Source: Armigeres subalbatus (taxonomy: Eukaryota > Arthropoda > Insecta > Diptera > Culicidae). Taken from it: 64,000 bases of DNA. The DNA lies in assembly GCF_024139115.2 (NCBI RefSeq), contig NC_085141.1, positions 246,620,096 through 246,684,095 on the forward strand, given 5' to 3'. Under the pieces are notes generated by a model. The model made no database searches. It was not told where the DNA came from and saw nothing but the letters and a program-made list of their open reading frames with translations. Shown piece after piece: positions 51,195 to 62,520 of this stretch; within the stretch, counting starts at the first letter, position 1; each line of letters begins with the position of its first letter. Position numbers and translations under genes: made by a program.

Positions 51195-51790
51195 TCGTTA
51201 CAATTGGATTTGGATTATATTTGGATTGAATTTGGATTGAAGTTGGATTTCTTCTTTCTACATTCTTCCTACTTCTTTCCTCCGTCTTCTTTTTTCCTTC
51301 TTCATTCCTTCTTCTTCTTTATTCTTCCTTTTTCCTTTTTACTTCTTCCTCCATCCTCCTCCCTTCTTCCTTCTCCCTTCTTCTTTATTCCTTCTTCTGT
51401 ATTCCTTATTCCTTCTTTCTTTTTTCTTCCTTCTCCCTTCTTTTTACTTCCTTCTTCCTTCTTCTTTTTTCCTTCTTCCTTTTTCCTTCTTCCATCTTCC
51501 TGCTTCCTTCTTCCTTCTTCCTACTTTCTACTTCCTTTTCTGTTCTTTCTTCTTCATTTTCCTTCTTCCTTCTTTCTTTTTCCTTCTTCCTTCTTTCTTT
51601 TTCATTATTCCTTCTTCCTTCTACCTTCTTCATTCTTCCTTCTTTCTTCTTTCTTCTTCCTACTTCATTCTTCCTTCTTTCTTCTTCCTTCATCCTTTTT
51701 CCTTTTTCCTTCTTTCTTTTTCATTCTTCCTGCTTTCTTCTTCCCTATTCCTTCTGCTTCCTTCTTCTTTCTGCCTTATTCCTTCTTCCT
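51195..51790. repeat. About 550-bp polypyrimidine (TTC/CTT) tract
   Basis: From about 51245 the plus strand is almost purely pyrimidine (CTTCTTCCTTCTT words). A TTGGATT-rich segment precedes it. The long open frames it gives (Phe/Leu/Ser or Lys/Glu/Arg) are artefacts of composition. Such tracts can form triplex DNA. Confidence 0.9.
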
Positions 51791-51829
51791 TCGGCCTAAT
51801 GACCCAGCATCCACTTGCCTTACATGTCT

Positions 51830-52470
51830 CTAATTTTTTAGGTGCCGCAGAGGCATCAACCCCCGACACTCCTGCCAGGCCTCATCATTCTATCACTACC
51901 GACCTTGCGTACCATGCGAGGCTTACTCCAGTGAAAACACTCCAGTGTATTTTCAGTGCGCGCGCTCCTGTGGCTCTGGAGTGCATTTTTATGACAGTAT
52001 GCCATGACATTTAGAAAATTCAAAAGTCCTTTTATTAGTTAAACTTACTTAGTTAAGACTATAAAATCGTTTAGATGGAGTAAAATCAAAGAGCAGAATT
52101 GTTTGCCCTGAGTGTAGGACAACACTGCTTACTTGTGTGCTCATCCATACATTCGGTCCCTCACTCTGTGGGGCTATTACGTGTAATATCCCCAGCTCCC
52201 TTTCGCTTGCACCACATGTGCACAACTTGGGGGTATGTGGGTACCACCCAGTGCCACCCACTTGCCGTCGTAGCAGCCCTCACTCTGTGGAACCTCCATA
52301 GGCTCTGTTAACGACCTGGCTAATTGTTTCACCCCTCAGGTCATACATCTCCTCTTGAGCCTCACACTGGGATTCGGGGTTAGGGACGCCATATTGCCAG
52401 CTTCAGTGTAGTACCGAGCCTGGCGATATGGCCGAATTCACACCGCAATGCACTACTTCCGAGTATTCAT
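51830..52470 (-). mobile_element. Fragment of R1-clade leader or related repeat
   Basis: GTTAACGACCTGGCTAATTG, TCATACATCTCCTC and GATTCGGGGTTAGGGACG resemble 62695-62800, the leader of R1 copy A, in the same orientation. No open frame follows. It is probably another R1-clade fragment. Confidence 0.45.
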
Positions 52471-52795
52471 ATCCCAACGTAACGGGTAAAAAGAAAGCAT
52501 ACTATTAACAGGCTTTACCCGAGCAAAGGTTGAGAGCAAATCTATAACTTGTTTTGATGTTGTAAAATCGCCGATTATGATTACATACTTAATTTGATAT
52601 CTTTTTGATCGTTTTAATGGTTAAAATAACAAAACGTATAGGGCAATTGATCCGATGGTTGTGGTTGATCTATCGTTTGCTTGACATATCAACACACTAT
52701 TCAAAAAGAAACAGCCACGGAATTCATCCAAAATAGGTAATTATCATTAAAACACTTTAATATTTTCCGTCTTTGCACCAATAGTTGCGGTAGTA

Positions 52796-53545
52796 GAGTA
52801 GAGTGGGGCAAGAGTACGCACTTAGTTTTCAATCGATCATGTGGCCCTTATGAAGCAAGCTTCTGCATATCAAATCAGTGTCGATGATTCTCATACTTTT
52901 CCTAAATGTTACCCAGGGGAAACAATATTGAAATTATCGAAATTCGTTTTAGTAGAACCAGGCCTATGCTAAGAGCTCATGTTTAGCGTAGCCAACACCA
53001 ACACCAACGCCGAGCAACGTACGTCAAATCTAAAAAAGCCTAGCATCATAAAACATCCAAATTCAGCTTTCTTCAATATTCAACTTTAATCGGGAATATT
53101 CACCGGAGATACGGGCTTGACATCATAACTTGAAGATTCATATGCGTACTCTTGCCCCACCGGTTCCTGCGTACTTTTACCCCACAGTCCCAAAAATTAT
53201 TCAAGTAATGATTTTGACTTCTTGGAAAACCAACCGGATTGGTATTCTGTACCATAAAGTACTCTATACAATAGGTTATCGAAATGGTAAAATGTTCACC
53301 TGATTGAACGTATATATGGTAATGAAATACTAGTTGCGGAAGTCCAATTATTTTTAGCAAAATAACCAAAAAGTTATCTAATTCCATATCTCCCTTGTTG
53401 TTTATTCAAATCGTTTACAATTACACATGATAATAGTTGGCCAGAATACCTGTCAAACTGATGCAGTGCTGCTAGTTTATCTTTTTTTATTACTTCAAAA
53501 AATCGAAAACGTACTCTTACCCCGCACTTTTGCCCCACTCTACTC
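52796..53545. mobile_element. TA-flanked element, GAGTAGAGTGGGGC ends (copy 1, 750 bp)
   Basis: Both ends are inverted repeats (GAGTAGAGTGGGGCAAGAG and its complement), with TA at 52794-52795 and 53546-53547. It shares its first 140 bases and last 450 bases with copy 2 (56602-57900). No transposase is visible. TA duplication suggests the Tc1/mariner group. Confidence 0.8.
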
Positions 53546-53547
53546 TA

Positions 53548-54527
53548 TAGGAACACAAATTAAAAAACACTGTACCAACAATTGGTAGTTTAATTTTAGA
53601 GCACAATTATGAATGTTGATGCGTTGGTTTCCCGACTGCAAGAAAAATAAGTCCAATAGCTATTGGATACACCCACAAGGTAAACGAAACAAAATATGTA
53701 TCAGTTTCAAGAGCTAAAATAGTGAGAAAAAATGTTTAGCTTCTCAACTATTGGGTCATTTACTCTAGCAGACAAATTTCTGTGGCATCAAATCGATAAC
53801 TATTCCTGCTATCGATGAGAGCATATCGAAAACTAATTTTGATATGGTTTCTGATAACAAAATAAGTACACATTTCATTTCAGGAATCTACAGCAACATG
53901 AAATCAAAATATGTAATCAATTATGATATATATTTGATCGTAACTGGTCGCAACTAAACAAACAAATAAAGGAGTAAAATATAATATATTTTTAGAAATA
54001 TAAACTTGATTTTTTAAATACTATGTTCAGCTGCTAATATAAGCAAAATCCCATTACAAATTAAGTTTTATGTCCTGAAATGATTACTGGTTTAATTTCG
54101 GATGAAAATACACTGAAAAAATCAATTCGAACAAGAAAAAAAAAATTTAGAAAATTTTTGTTTTCTTAAAAAGTGCCCATATTGAGACAATGGTAACGAA
54201 GGTTCCCTAGATTCCCTAGAAACCATGCAAAAACATACGTACATGCTTGATTTCTATCCGTTTGATGTCCACGTGTTTCATTACTAGACGAAAAATGTGT
54301 AGCATGCCGTCGCATGAATTTGTTTTCCTAGGATACAAGTTGCTGTGTCAGGTCAGTGCTCTTGAACAGTGTGCTGTGTTCAGAACGTTTTGAACACGCG
54401 TTCTCGTGTTCAGACTGCATCTCTGCTGCGCCTTTTATAGCATACTACACTGCCCACAATCGCATATTTGTCCCATATGAATAGGAAACCCAGCAAAGAT
54501 GGGACTGATATGTGATCATAGGCAGTA
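53548..54527. other. AT-rich intergenic stretch
   Basis: No gene or repeat structure is supported. Short open frames only. Confidence 0.45.
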
Positions 54528-54808
54528 CAGTGATTGATCGCTAATTGGGGCACTACCACGTCCCAACTAGCGAATGCCGTTCGCTAATTGGGACGTTTTG
54601 ACAAGTCGCAATGTTGTTTGCTTTTTGCATTAAACAAAAAAAAAAATTATGCGCCAAAAATTATCGACCCCTCCAGATGAGGAAAGAAAACGTCAACGCG
54701 GTTTTGACATCACATTTTGATGTTAAGCTGCTTTTAGCGAATTCAAAATTAGCGAACCTCCAACTAAAAAGTGCGTAAACTAAAAAAACACTTAGCGAAC
54801 GTTCACTG
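54528..54808. mobile_element. TA-flanked MITE, CAGT...ACTG ends (copy 2)
   Basis: 281 bp between TA at 54526-54527 and 54809-54810. Starts CAGTGATTGATCGCTAATTG and ends AGCGAACGTTCACTG. It is the uninterrupted relative of 20060-20688 and defines the insertion in that copy. Confidence 0.85.
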
Positions 54809-55049
54809 TAATAAGTTGGCACGTGATCCAATCCAATACGGGATATGTGTCTAATTCATATCAATTTTTCCTCTGTTTACATTACACTTAGGTACTCACT
54901 ATTTCCTAGCTAAAGGCAATAACTAATTGAATCTTCAAGTGCATTTGCTAATCTAACAGAGATTGCAAAATTTCATAATGAACGTTGGTACCCACTTGGG
55001 ACAAGAAGTCTATCCACTATATCAATAAAACCGTAGACTGCCGGTAATC

Positions 55050-55823
55050 TTACTTACTTACTTATGGATCCTGTACACCTCCGGTGGTGCAAAGGGCCGG
55101 CTTGAAAGATCTCCATCCTGGGCGATGTCCAGCTATCGCTTCAACCTGTTACCAGGTTAGATTTCGGTCGACTTCTTTATTTCTTTATTGAGGCTTCACC
55201 GCCATGAGCCTTTGGGTCACGCTGGGTTTCAGTCTAATGCTTGTTTACAGATTTCGTTTTCGCCCCTACGTTAGGTGTGGCCGACTCAGCTCCACTACCG
55301 ATTCCAAATTTATGTTGCTGTCTGCCGCTGGTGACAACGACGATGGAGCTCTTTGTTTGAGATCCAGTTGTGAGGCCACCAGGCTCGAATTATATACCGC
55401 AGGTATCGTTAGAGTTGAAAATTCGTATTTTGGTGCGTTCACTTATCTGCCTGTTTTTCCAGATATTTCTTGAACTCGCAATAACAGCCCATGCTTTCTT
55501 GATCCGGGCGACTATGTCGATCTTGGTACCGCCGTCTGACGCCATTTGGCTACCAAGATATTGAAAGCTTTCATCATTCTCCACTGATTGCCCGGCTGCT
55601 GTGAAACTGGAAGGGGTCACCGTATTTACATCATTTGGTTTTGCTGACATTGATGATTAAATCTGATGAAGAGAAGCGCTCGGCAAGGTCGTTTAGCTTA
55701 CTCTGCATATCAGAGTGCCGTTGAGCGAGGAGTCTCCGCCAATTCGAAGTCGTTTACGTACTTCATGGTTATAGGCTGCATATGCCATAGCAGAATACAT
55801 CCTTGTCTCACACCAGCTACGAC
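55050..55823 (-). mobile_element. LINE of another family, C-terminal half, with (AAGT)n tail
   Basis: Minus strand, from 55823 down: ALRVVAGVRQGC (reverse transcriptase), a thumb region with FQYLGSQMASDGGTKIDIVA and ERTKIRIFNSN, and a C-terminal EVDRNLTW region near 55150. It ends in a repeated AAGT tail at 55050-55068. The upstream half is missing because R1 copy A inserted just before the ALRV codons. Dead. Confidence 0.7.
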
Positions 55824-56213
55824 CCGGAGAGCGTTTTTGTTTTTCTTCCTAAACAATGGAGGGGGAATCTGCTCAACAGACATCCTGGGTTGACCAGGAA
55901 GTGCGGGGTTAGGGATCACCAAGGGAAGCAGGACTACATCCCCGACCCGCTAAATCGTTTCCATTGCTGCCAAGCCCATAGTCCCTTCGGTACAACCAGA
56001 AAGTAATGCTTCAAAGGGGGGCCAGTGCACAACACACCCTCGAGGTTAGCTGCTTGTCCTTGCAGCACCGAACATCGTAACTCGCTTGTTTAGAAGAACA
56101 CCATGGTATCGTGCCAGCGCGTTGCCGGCTTTCCAGGTGGCCTTACCACGCCCTATGTCCTCGGAAGGTGGGAAGGGTCGACTTCGCGCCTGCTTCCCTC
56201 TGCACGACTGGTA

Positions 56214-56601
56214 TCAAGAATGATGATGCCGCGTGCACCCCAAATTGACCTTTCTGCGATAGGGCCTATTCGCCAGCACACAGAGGGACTTGCCGACGCG
56301 AGGCCTACGCCTGCCCCAGCCTTGACGAGGACCCCTTTCCGTCCTCGGGCTCGGAACCCGCCCGGTTGACCGACGCTGCGAAAGCGACGATACCATGTTG
56401 TTCTTCGCGCGGCCACTTGTTCGATAAAAGGATCGAGTTCGACCACAGAGCATGACCCATGAAGCCGACTCCGATCCCTTGGACCACCTCTTATTTGCGC
56501 CTGAACTAGCCATCCTTGAGTCCACGCGCCACCTTCTGTGTAGGTCCGAGACGATTTGGGCGATAGCCGATAAAACGGCGTTCCAGCCAACTTCATCTTT
56601 A
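56214..56601 (-). pseudogene. R1-clade copy A, end of ORF2 after the TA-flanked insertion
   Basis: Immediately left of the insertion the minus strand reads DEVGWNAVLSAIAQIVSDL and HRRWRVDSRM, continuing the C-terminus RRMCRVE broken at 57901. The TA target duplication restores the reading. Downstream frames are 3' UTR without domains. Confidence 0.6.
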
Positions 56602-57900
56602 GAGTAGAGTGGGGCAAGAGTACGCACTTAATTTTCAATCGATCATGTGGCCCTTATGAAGCAAGCTTCTGCAAATCAGTGTCGATGATTCATATACTAT
56701 TCCTTTATGTTACCCAGGGGAAAAAAATATTGAAATTATTGATATTCGTTTTAGTAGAACCCTTATTGCAAGACAAGTGAAAAACGCACTCTTACCCCAC
56801 CGGTGGAGTAAAAGTGCGCATCGGGTGGGGTAAGAGTACGCATTTATCCAATCATGTGCTTCAAGTATATATTATCACAAATAAGAGTTATAACATTTAA
56901 TTGATGTTTAATGAGCATATATTAGGGAATGTTTAAAGATTACGTAACTCTTAAAGGGGGAGGGGGTGCACTTTCATTCGAAAAACCATTGTTTTTTTAT
57001 ATATACAAAAAACTACAGAGGTAAAAATATATATCAGGTTTCGCGTGGCGTATACGAAGGCATTTTCCTTAAAGAAAGTCCACCAATCACGTAACGTAAA
57101 ATTTGGCTATTTCATCCCCCCCCCCCCCCTATCTTACACTATTTGTATGAATCCTCTAAAAATTATATGGATCGTCACACATCTCGCAACCCCTCCCAGC
57201 TAAACGTTGCGTAATTTATGAATGTTTCTTTTGATTAAATGAAATTATCATTAAGATGAAATTGTGTTTCCGTACTATGTTTAGGTGTACAAGTCCTAAT
57301 ACAATTTCATTATTTCGCTTCAGTGCTTTGTTCGCTAAGTCCTTCCTAACACCGAATTACTTCAACTTATCCTAAAAACTTGTGATAATTTCGAATTCTG
57401 TCCCTTTTTTCTTAGTTGTGGATCTTTACGCTTTGGAAGAAGTCTTATTTCAACCGGAGATACGGGTTTGACATCATAACTTGAAGATTCATATGCGTAC
57501 TCTTGCCCCACCGGTTCCTGCGTACTTTTACCCCACAGTCCCAAAAATTATTCAAGTAATGGTTTTGACTTCTTGGAAAACCAACCGGATTGGTGTTCTG
57601 TACCATAAAGTACTCTATACAATAGGTTATCGAAATGGTATAATGTTCACCTGATTGAATGTATATATGGTAATGAAATACTAGTTGCGGAAATTCAATT
57701 ATTTTTAGCAAAATGACCAAAAAGTTATCTAACTCCATATCTCCCTTGTTGTTTATTTAAATCATTTACAATTACACATGATAATAGCTTGCCAGAATAC
57801 CTGTCAAACTGATGCAGTGCTGCTAGTTTATCTTTTTTTATTACTTCAAAAAATCGAAAACGTACTCTTACCCCGCGCGCACTCTTGCCCCACTCTACTC
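56602..57900. mobile_element. TA-flanked element, GAGTAGAGTGGGGC ends (copy 2, 1.3 kb)
   Basis: Inverted ends as in copy 1, with TA at 56600-56601 and 57901-57902. It carries an additional segment of about 550 bases absent from copy 1, and internal repeats of the end motif near 56790-56850 (CTCTTACCCCACCGGTGGAG). This suggests a partial second element inside or an internal duplication. Confidence 0.8.
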
Positions 57901-58078
57901 TACACATCCTCCGAACTAAATTGTCCGGGGTAGTGTCCAGACCACATGTGGCAAGCATGTGGTCACGCATTGCGCGAAAACGTGAGCACACGAACAACAT
58001 GTGTTCCGCCGTTTCCTCTAAACCTGCGCACACCAAACACTCGGGCGAGGCCGAGCAAGCCAGCTGCGTTACCCGCAC
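57885..58078 (-). pseudogene. R1-clade copy A, ORF2 C-terminal Cys/His region
   Basis: Encodes CLVCAGLEETAEHMLFVC, then RFRAMRDHMLATCGLD and NLVRRMCRVE, the hallmark C-terminus of R1-clade ORF2. It is joined directly to gag, so endonuclease and reverse transcriptase are deleted. Confidence 0.75.
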
Positions 58079-58084
58079 TTTGAT

Positions 58085-59059
58085 TTTGCAGCACGCTTAA
58101 ACGCCGGGCACATCGAACCCCCATGGGGTGCTTGCTGTTCACAGCTTTGCTGGAACAAATCAAACAATTGGGAGGGTTCGTGCAGCATTGTGCCTTATGT
58201 CCCTCCAATCCGCAGCGTCGGCAGAGATTGCTTCTGTCAGGTCCTTTGCAGTCCCATTGCTTGTGCCCGGTTCCAGGCACTTGAAGCAAACTTCGGGTTG
58301 CTCGTATATGCTCACAACCTTGACGCTCCCTAACTTGACTACCTTGGAGGCGTCCGCTGCAGATAGCCGAACCAATGCTACCTGCGTCCCTGCCGGACCT
58401 TTCCGTAGCCGAACGGCTGCGGTGGGCGTCTCCACTTCACACTGTCGCCGCAGTGCCGTGACGAGCTCTTCGACTTCAGTGATCTCGTCCAGGTCTTTAA
58501 TCCTTAGATTCACCTCCGTCGTGAGTGCCCTCACCTTGACCGTCTCGCCTAGGACCTCCTCCGCCAACTTCTTGTAGGCGGCGCCCTTTTGCGAGACGCC
58601 CCGCTTCAGCTCGAGTATCATCTCGCCCAAGATGAATACACAGCTAGGTGTTTCAATCTGCTTAGTTTATGGACGAGAAGAAGGCGGGGGTGAAAAATTC
58701 ATTTTCGGTGCAAAACATAAACAAACCGGCTGGCTCTCCCATACTAAAATCCAAGATGGCTGAATCGTGAATTTGGCAGATTGGAACACCTAGTGGTGTA
58801 TTCATCTTGATCTCGCCCATCCGGGTACGTCTTATTCGACGTACGTCGGCGCCGAGTTCACCGAGCTTGACGTCACTCCTCATCGCCTTCAAAACGTCCA
58901 AGTACTTAGCCTCGTTCGCCGTGATGACTAGGGCATCGCCCCTGGAGCGATTGGCGCCTACCCTAGACTTCTTGCTACCCTCATTCGCCTGGGCCTTCTT
59001 TTCGGCCCTTGACGTCTTCGGTTTCCTCTTGTTCTTGACCAGGGTCCAGGAGGCGTCAT
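58085..59059 (-). pseudogene. R1-clade copy A gag-like ORF1, split by a MITE
   Basis: Upstream part: WTLVKNKRKPKTSRAEKK and YLDVLKAMRSDVKLG up to TRMGEI. The MITE (58628-58809) lies there. After it: MILELKRGVSQKGAAYK, LTTEVNLRIKDLDEITEV, then knuckle motifs CFKCLEPG, CRRCGLEGHKAQC and CLICSSKAVNSKHP. A frameshift splits the first knuckle (near 58260). Gag-like ORF1 proteins package the LINE RNA. Function is lost in this copy. Confidence 0.75.
58628..58809. mobile_element. 182-bp MITE with 8-bp duplications (copy 2)
   Basis: Ends CAAGATGAATACAC and its complement (about 33 bp inverted repeat with small changes), flanked by ATCTCGCC at 58620-58627 and 58810-58817. It is the same length as the MITE at 49089-49270 and has a shared interior in the opposite orientation. 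The insertion breaks the R1 gag frame, which reads across when it is removed. Confidence 0.9.
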
Positions 59060-59083
59060 TTCATTCATTTATTTAGTTAACAT

Positions 59084-59560
59084 CTAAACAGATAACACTG
59101 AATCAACAATTTGACGCCACAATGCACGGTTCGAGGCCGCATCTCTCCATCCTCGGATACGCCCCACGCTCGCCAAGTCGTTCTGCACCTGGTCTGCCCA
59201 TCTCGCTCGCTGCGCTCCACGCCGTTTCGTACCTGCCGGATCGGAAGCGAACACCATCTTTGCAGGGTTGCTGTACGGCATTCTTGCAACATGTCCTGCC
59301 CATCGTACCCTTCCGGCTTTAGCTACCTTCTGGATACTGGGTTCGCCGTAGAGTTGGGCGAGCTCATGGTTCATTCTTCGCCGCCACACCGTCTTCTTGC
59401 ACACCGCCAAAGATGGTCCTAAGCACCCGTCTCTCGAATACTCCGAGTGCTTGCAAGTCCTCCTCGAGCATTGTCCATGTTTCATGTCCGTAGAGGACTA
59501 CCGGTCTTATTAACGTCTTGTACATGACACATTTGGTGCGGTGGCGAATCTTTTCGACCG
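59084..59560 (-). pseudogene. RTE-like LINE, C-terminal region
   Basis: Reads MNHELAQLYGEPSIQKVAK and RVRWAGHVARMPYSNPAKM, ending in a Trp-rich region (GWRDAASNRALWRQIVDS) at TAG. It is out of frame with the reverse transcriptase by one shift. Confidence 0.75.
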
Positions 59561-60484
59561 CAGTTTCTTCTGGAGCCCGTAGTAGGCCCGACTTCCACAG
59601 ATGATGCGCCTTCGTATTTCACGACTAACGTTGTTGTCAGCCGTTAGCAAGGATCCGAGGTAGACGAATTCCTCGACCACCTCGAAGGTATCCCCGTCTA
59701 TCGTAACACTGCTTCCCAGGCGGGCCCTGTCGCGCTCGGTTCCGCCCACAAGCATGTACTTTGTCTTTGACGCATTCACCACCAGTCCAACTTTTGTTGC
59801 TTCACGTTTCAGGCGGGTGTACAGTTCTGCCACCTTTGCAAATGTTCGGCCGACAATGTCCATGTCATCCGCGAAACAAATAAATTGACTGGATCTGTTG
59901 AAAATCGTACCTCGGCTGTTACACCCGGCTCTCCGCATGACACCTTCTAGCGCAATGTTGAACAACAGGCACGAAAGTCCATCACCTTGTCTTAGTCCTC
60001 GGCGCGATTCGAACGAACTGGAGTGTTCGCCTGAAATCTTCACACAGTTTTGCACACCATCCACCGTTGCTTTGATCAGTCTGGTAAGCTTCCCAGGGAA
60101 GCTGTTCTCGTCCATAATTTTCCATAGCTCTACGCGGTCTATACTGTCGTATGCCGCCTTGAAATCAACGAACAGATGGTGCGTTGGGACATGGTATTCA
60201 CGGCATTTTTGAAGGATTTGCCGTACAGTAAAGATCTGGTCCGTTGTCGAGCGGCCGTCAACGAAGCCGGCTTGATAACTTCCCACAAACTCGTTCACTA
60301 ATGGTGATAGACGACGGAAGATGATCTGGGATATCACTTTGTAGGCGGCATTAAGGATGGTGATCGCTCGAAAGTTCTCACACTCCAGTTTGTCGCCTTT
60401 CTTGTAGATGGGGCATATAACCCCTTCCTTCCACTCCTCTGGTAGCTGTTCGGTTTCCCAGATTCTGACTATCAGTTTGTGCAG
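59510..60484 (-). pseudogene. RTE-like LINE reverse transcriptase
   Basis: Same frame as the endonuclease part but separated by the TGA at 60485-60487. Motifs: VICPIYKKGDKLECENF, NEFVGSYQAGFVDGRSTTD, HHLFVDFKAAYDSIDR, RRGLRQGDGLSCLLFN, the catalytic FICFADDMDIVG and FVYLGSLLTADN. Catalytic aspartates are present. The frame shifts near 59540. Confidence 0.85.
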
Positions 60485-61995
60485 TCAAGTGGCCAGCTTT
60501 TCCGGGCCCATCTTGATGAGCTCAGCTCCAATACCATCTTTACCAGCTGCTTTATTGGTCTTTAGCTGTTGAATGGCATCCTTAACTTCCCTCAAGGTGG
60601 AGGCTGGTTGGCTTCCATCGTCCGCTGAACTGACGTAGTCATCTCCTCCGCTGCCTTGACTTTCACTGTCTGTACTCTCAGCGCCATTCAGATGTTCCTC
60701 GTAGTGCTGCTTCCACCTTTCGATCACCACACGTTCGTCCGTCAAGATGCTCCCATCCTTATCCCGGCACATTTCGGCTCGCGGCACGAAGCCTTTGCGG
60801 GATGCGTTGAGCTTCTGATAGAACTTGCGTGTATCTTGAGAACGGCACAGCTGTTCCATCTCCTCGCACTCCGTTTCTTCCAGGCGGCGTTTCTTCTCCT
60901 GAAAAAGACGGGTCTGCTGTCTCCGCTTCCGTCTATAACGTTCCACGTTCTGCCGTGTACCTTGCTGCAGCGCGACCGCCCGCGCTGCGTCCTTCTCCTC
61001 CAGAATCTGTCTGCACTCTTCGTCGAACCAATCGTTCCGTCGACTTCGACCCATATACCCGACGTTGTTCTCCGCTGCGTCGTTAATGGCTGCTTTAACT
61101 GTACTCCAGCAGTCCTCAAGAGGGGCCCCATCGAGCTCACTCTCTTCCGGCAACGCTGCCTCGAGATGCTGCGCGTATGCAGTGGCGACATCAGGTTGCT
61201 TCAGTCGCTCTAGGTCGTACCGCGGCGGTCGTCGGTACCGAACATTGTTGATGACGGATAGTTTTGGGCGCAGTTTAACCATCACCAGATAGTGGTCAGA
61301 GTCGATGTTAGCGCCACGATATGTCCTGACGTCCATAATGTCGGAGAAGTGCCTTCCATCAATCAGAACGTGGTCGATTTGTGATTCTGTCTGCAGTGGT
61401 GATCTCCAGGTGTACCGATACGGGAGGCTGTGTTGGAAGTAGGTGCTACGAATGGCCATATTCTTGGAGGCGGTGAAATCAATTAGTCGTAGGCCGTTTT
61501 CGTTCGTCAGCCGGTGAGCGCTGAACTTTCCAATAGTCGGTCTAAACTCCTCCTCTTGGCCAACCTGAGCGTTAAAATCTCCTATGATGATTTTGACGTC
61601 GTGGCTTGGGCAGCTGTCGTACTCACGTTCCAGCTGCGCGTAAAATGCGTCCTTATCATCATCAGTGCTTCCGGAGTGTGGGCTATGGACGTTGATTATG
61701 CTGAAGTTGAAGAACCGGCCTTTGATCCTCAACCTGCACATTCTTTCATTGATCGGCCACCACCCGATCACGCGCCTTTGCATATCGCCCATCACTATGA
61801 AAGCTGTTCCCAGCTCATGTGTGTTGCCGCAGCTCTGGTAGATGGTATGATTACCTCTAAACGTTCGCACCATTGATCCCTTCCAACAAACCTCCTGCAG
61901 CGCTACGATGCCGAATCCACGGTCCTTGAGCACATCGGCGAGTATGCGTGTGCTCCCGATGAAGTTGAGAGATTTGCAGTTCCACGAACCGAGTT
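60485..61995 (-). pseudogene. RTE-like LINE apurinic endonuclease domain
   Basis: The frame is open from about 61995. WKLGSWNCKSLNFIGS is the first endonuclease motif, followed by VALQEVCWKGS, IIGDFNAQVGQ, RYTWRSPLQTESQIDHV (the Thr/Trp and Asp motif) and NIDSDHYLVMVKL (the Ser-Asp-His motif). All key residues of the family are present. A basic coiled linker (about 60760-61100) leads to the reverse transcriptase. An upstream reading frame from 62199 (MPARDSKGNC) probably begins the protein but is in another frame. Confidence 0.85.
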
Positions 61996-62079
61996 TCCAA
62001 TCGCTAGTCCCTTTTCGTCGCAGCGGTCTTCGCCGATGGTTCCGGTCCGTACTCTCTTGTTGATTGTTCGTTGCTTATG

Positions 62080-62520
62080 ATTTTTTAAAGGCTGGCTTGC
62101 AGGGCCTGACACCAAACCCCCTAAATTTCCGGAGGACCATTCCTCCTTATTTCCGGTGGACCATGGTGCACAGTTTCCCTTAGAGTCCCTCGCTGGCACT
62201 CGGACGATGATCAGCCGCCCCTAACATGGAGAACAGACGCTGTTGTGAGCCGATCCTGACATGGAGAACAGACGCTCAATAAGATTTGCACCTCCGGAGA
62301 GGAGCAAGCCCCCCCTTCCCTGTCAGCATACGACCATAGTTCCCACCGGGGTTGGTTACCCGATCTTCCCTAAGGTTGCTCGTATCCCGGCCAGCACTGC
62401 GGGGAGGTAGGGATAGGAGTTGCTGGGTAAGAGGCTAAGGACCGCGAGATGGGGTCTATTTTATTCCTTCAGGTACGCGAAGTACCAATGGTACGCTTTA
62501 CCCAGCATTTGCCGTGCCAA
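62080..62520 (-). repeat. Leader of the RTE-like LINE
   Basis: Non-coding or N-terminal leader that recurs alone at 14352-14790 and 47770-47965. The 5' end is at 62520, just inside the target duplication, so this copy is not 5'-truncated. Confidence 0.7.

Larger units (their letters stand above)
59060..62520 (-). mobile_element. RTE-like LINE, apparently full length, 11-bp duplications
   Basis: GGAGGCGTCAT at 59049-59059 and 62521-62531 flank a 3.46-kb element. It has a leader (62520 to about 62200), one long coding region (endonuclease then reverse transcriptase then C-terminal region) and a 3' tail ending AAATAAATGAATG. It is inserted in the gag of R1 copy A. Only a few breaks are visible: a frameshift near the start of the endonuclease (about 61990), one in-frame TGA at 60485-60487, and a frameshift near 59500-59560. 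It is the youngest-looking LINE here. Confidence 0.9.

Noticed and set aside
51168..51833. A 221-residue open frame, nearly all Phe, Leu, Ser and Pro
   Set aside because: It is the direct reading of a CTTCTT tract; so is the Lys/Glu frame on the other strand. No domain, no start context.
55710..55922. Host gene with a Val-Ala-Gly-Val-Arg-Gln motif
   Set aside because: GVRQGC is a LINE reverse-transcriptase motif, and the frame crosses the border with an R1-clade A-rich tail.
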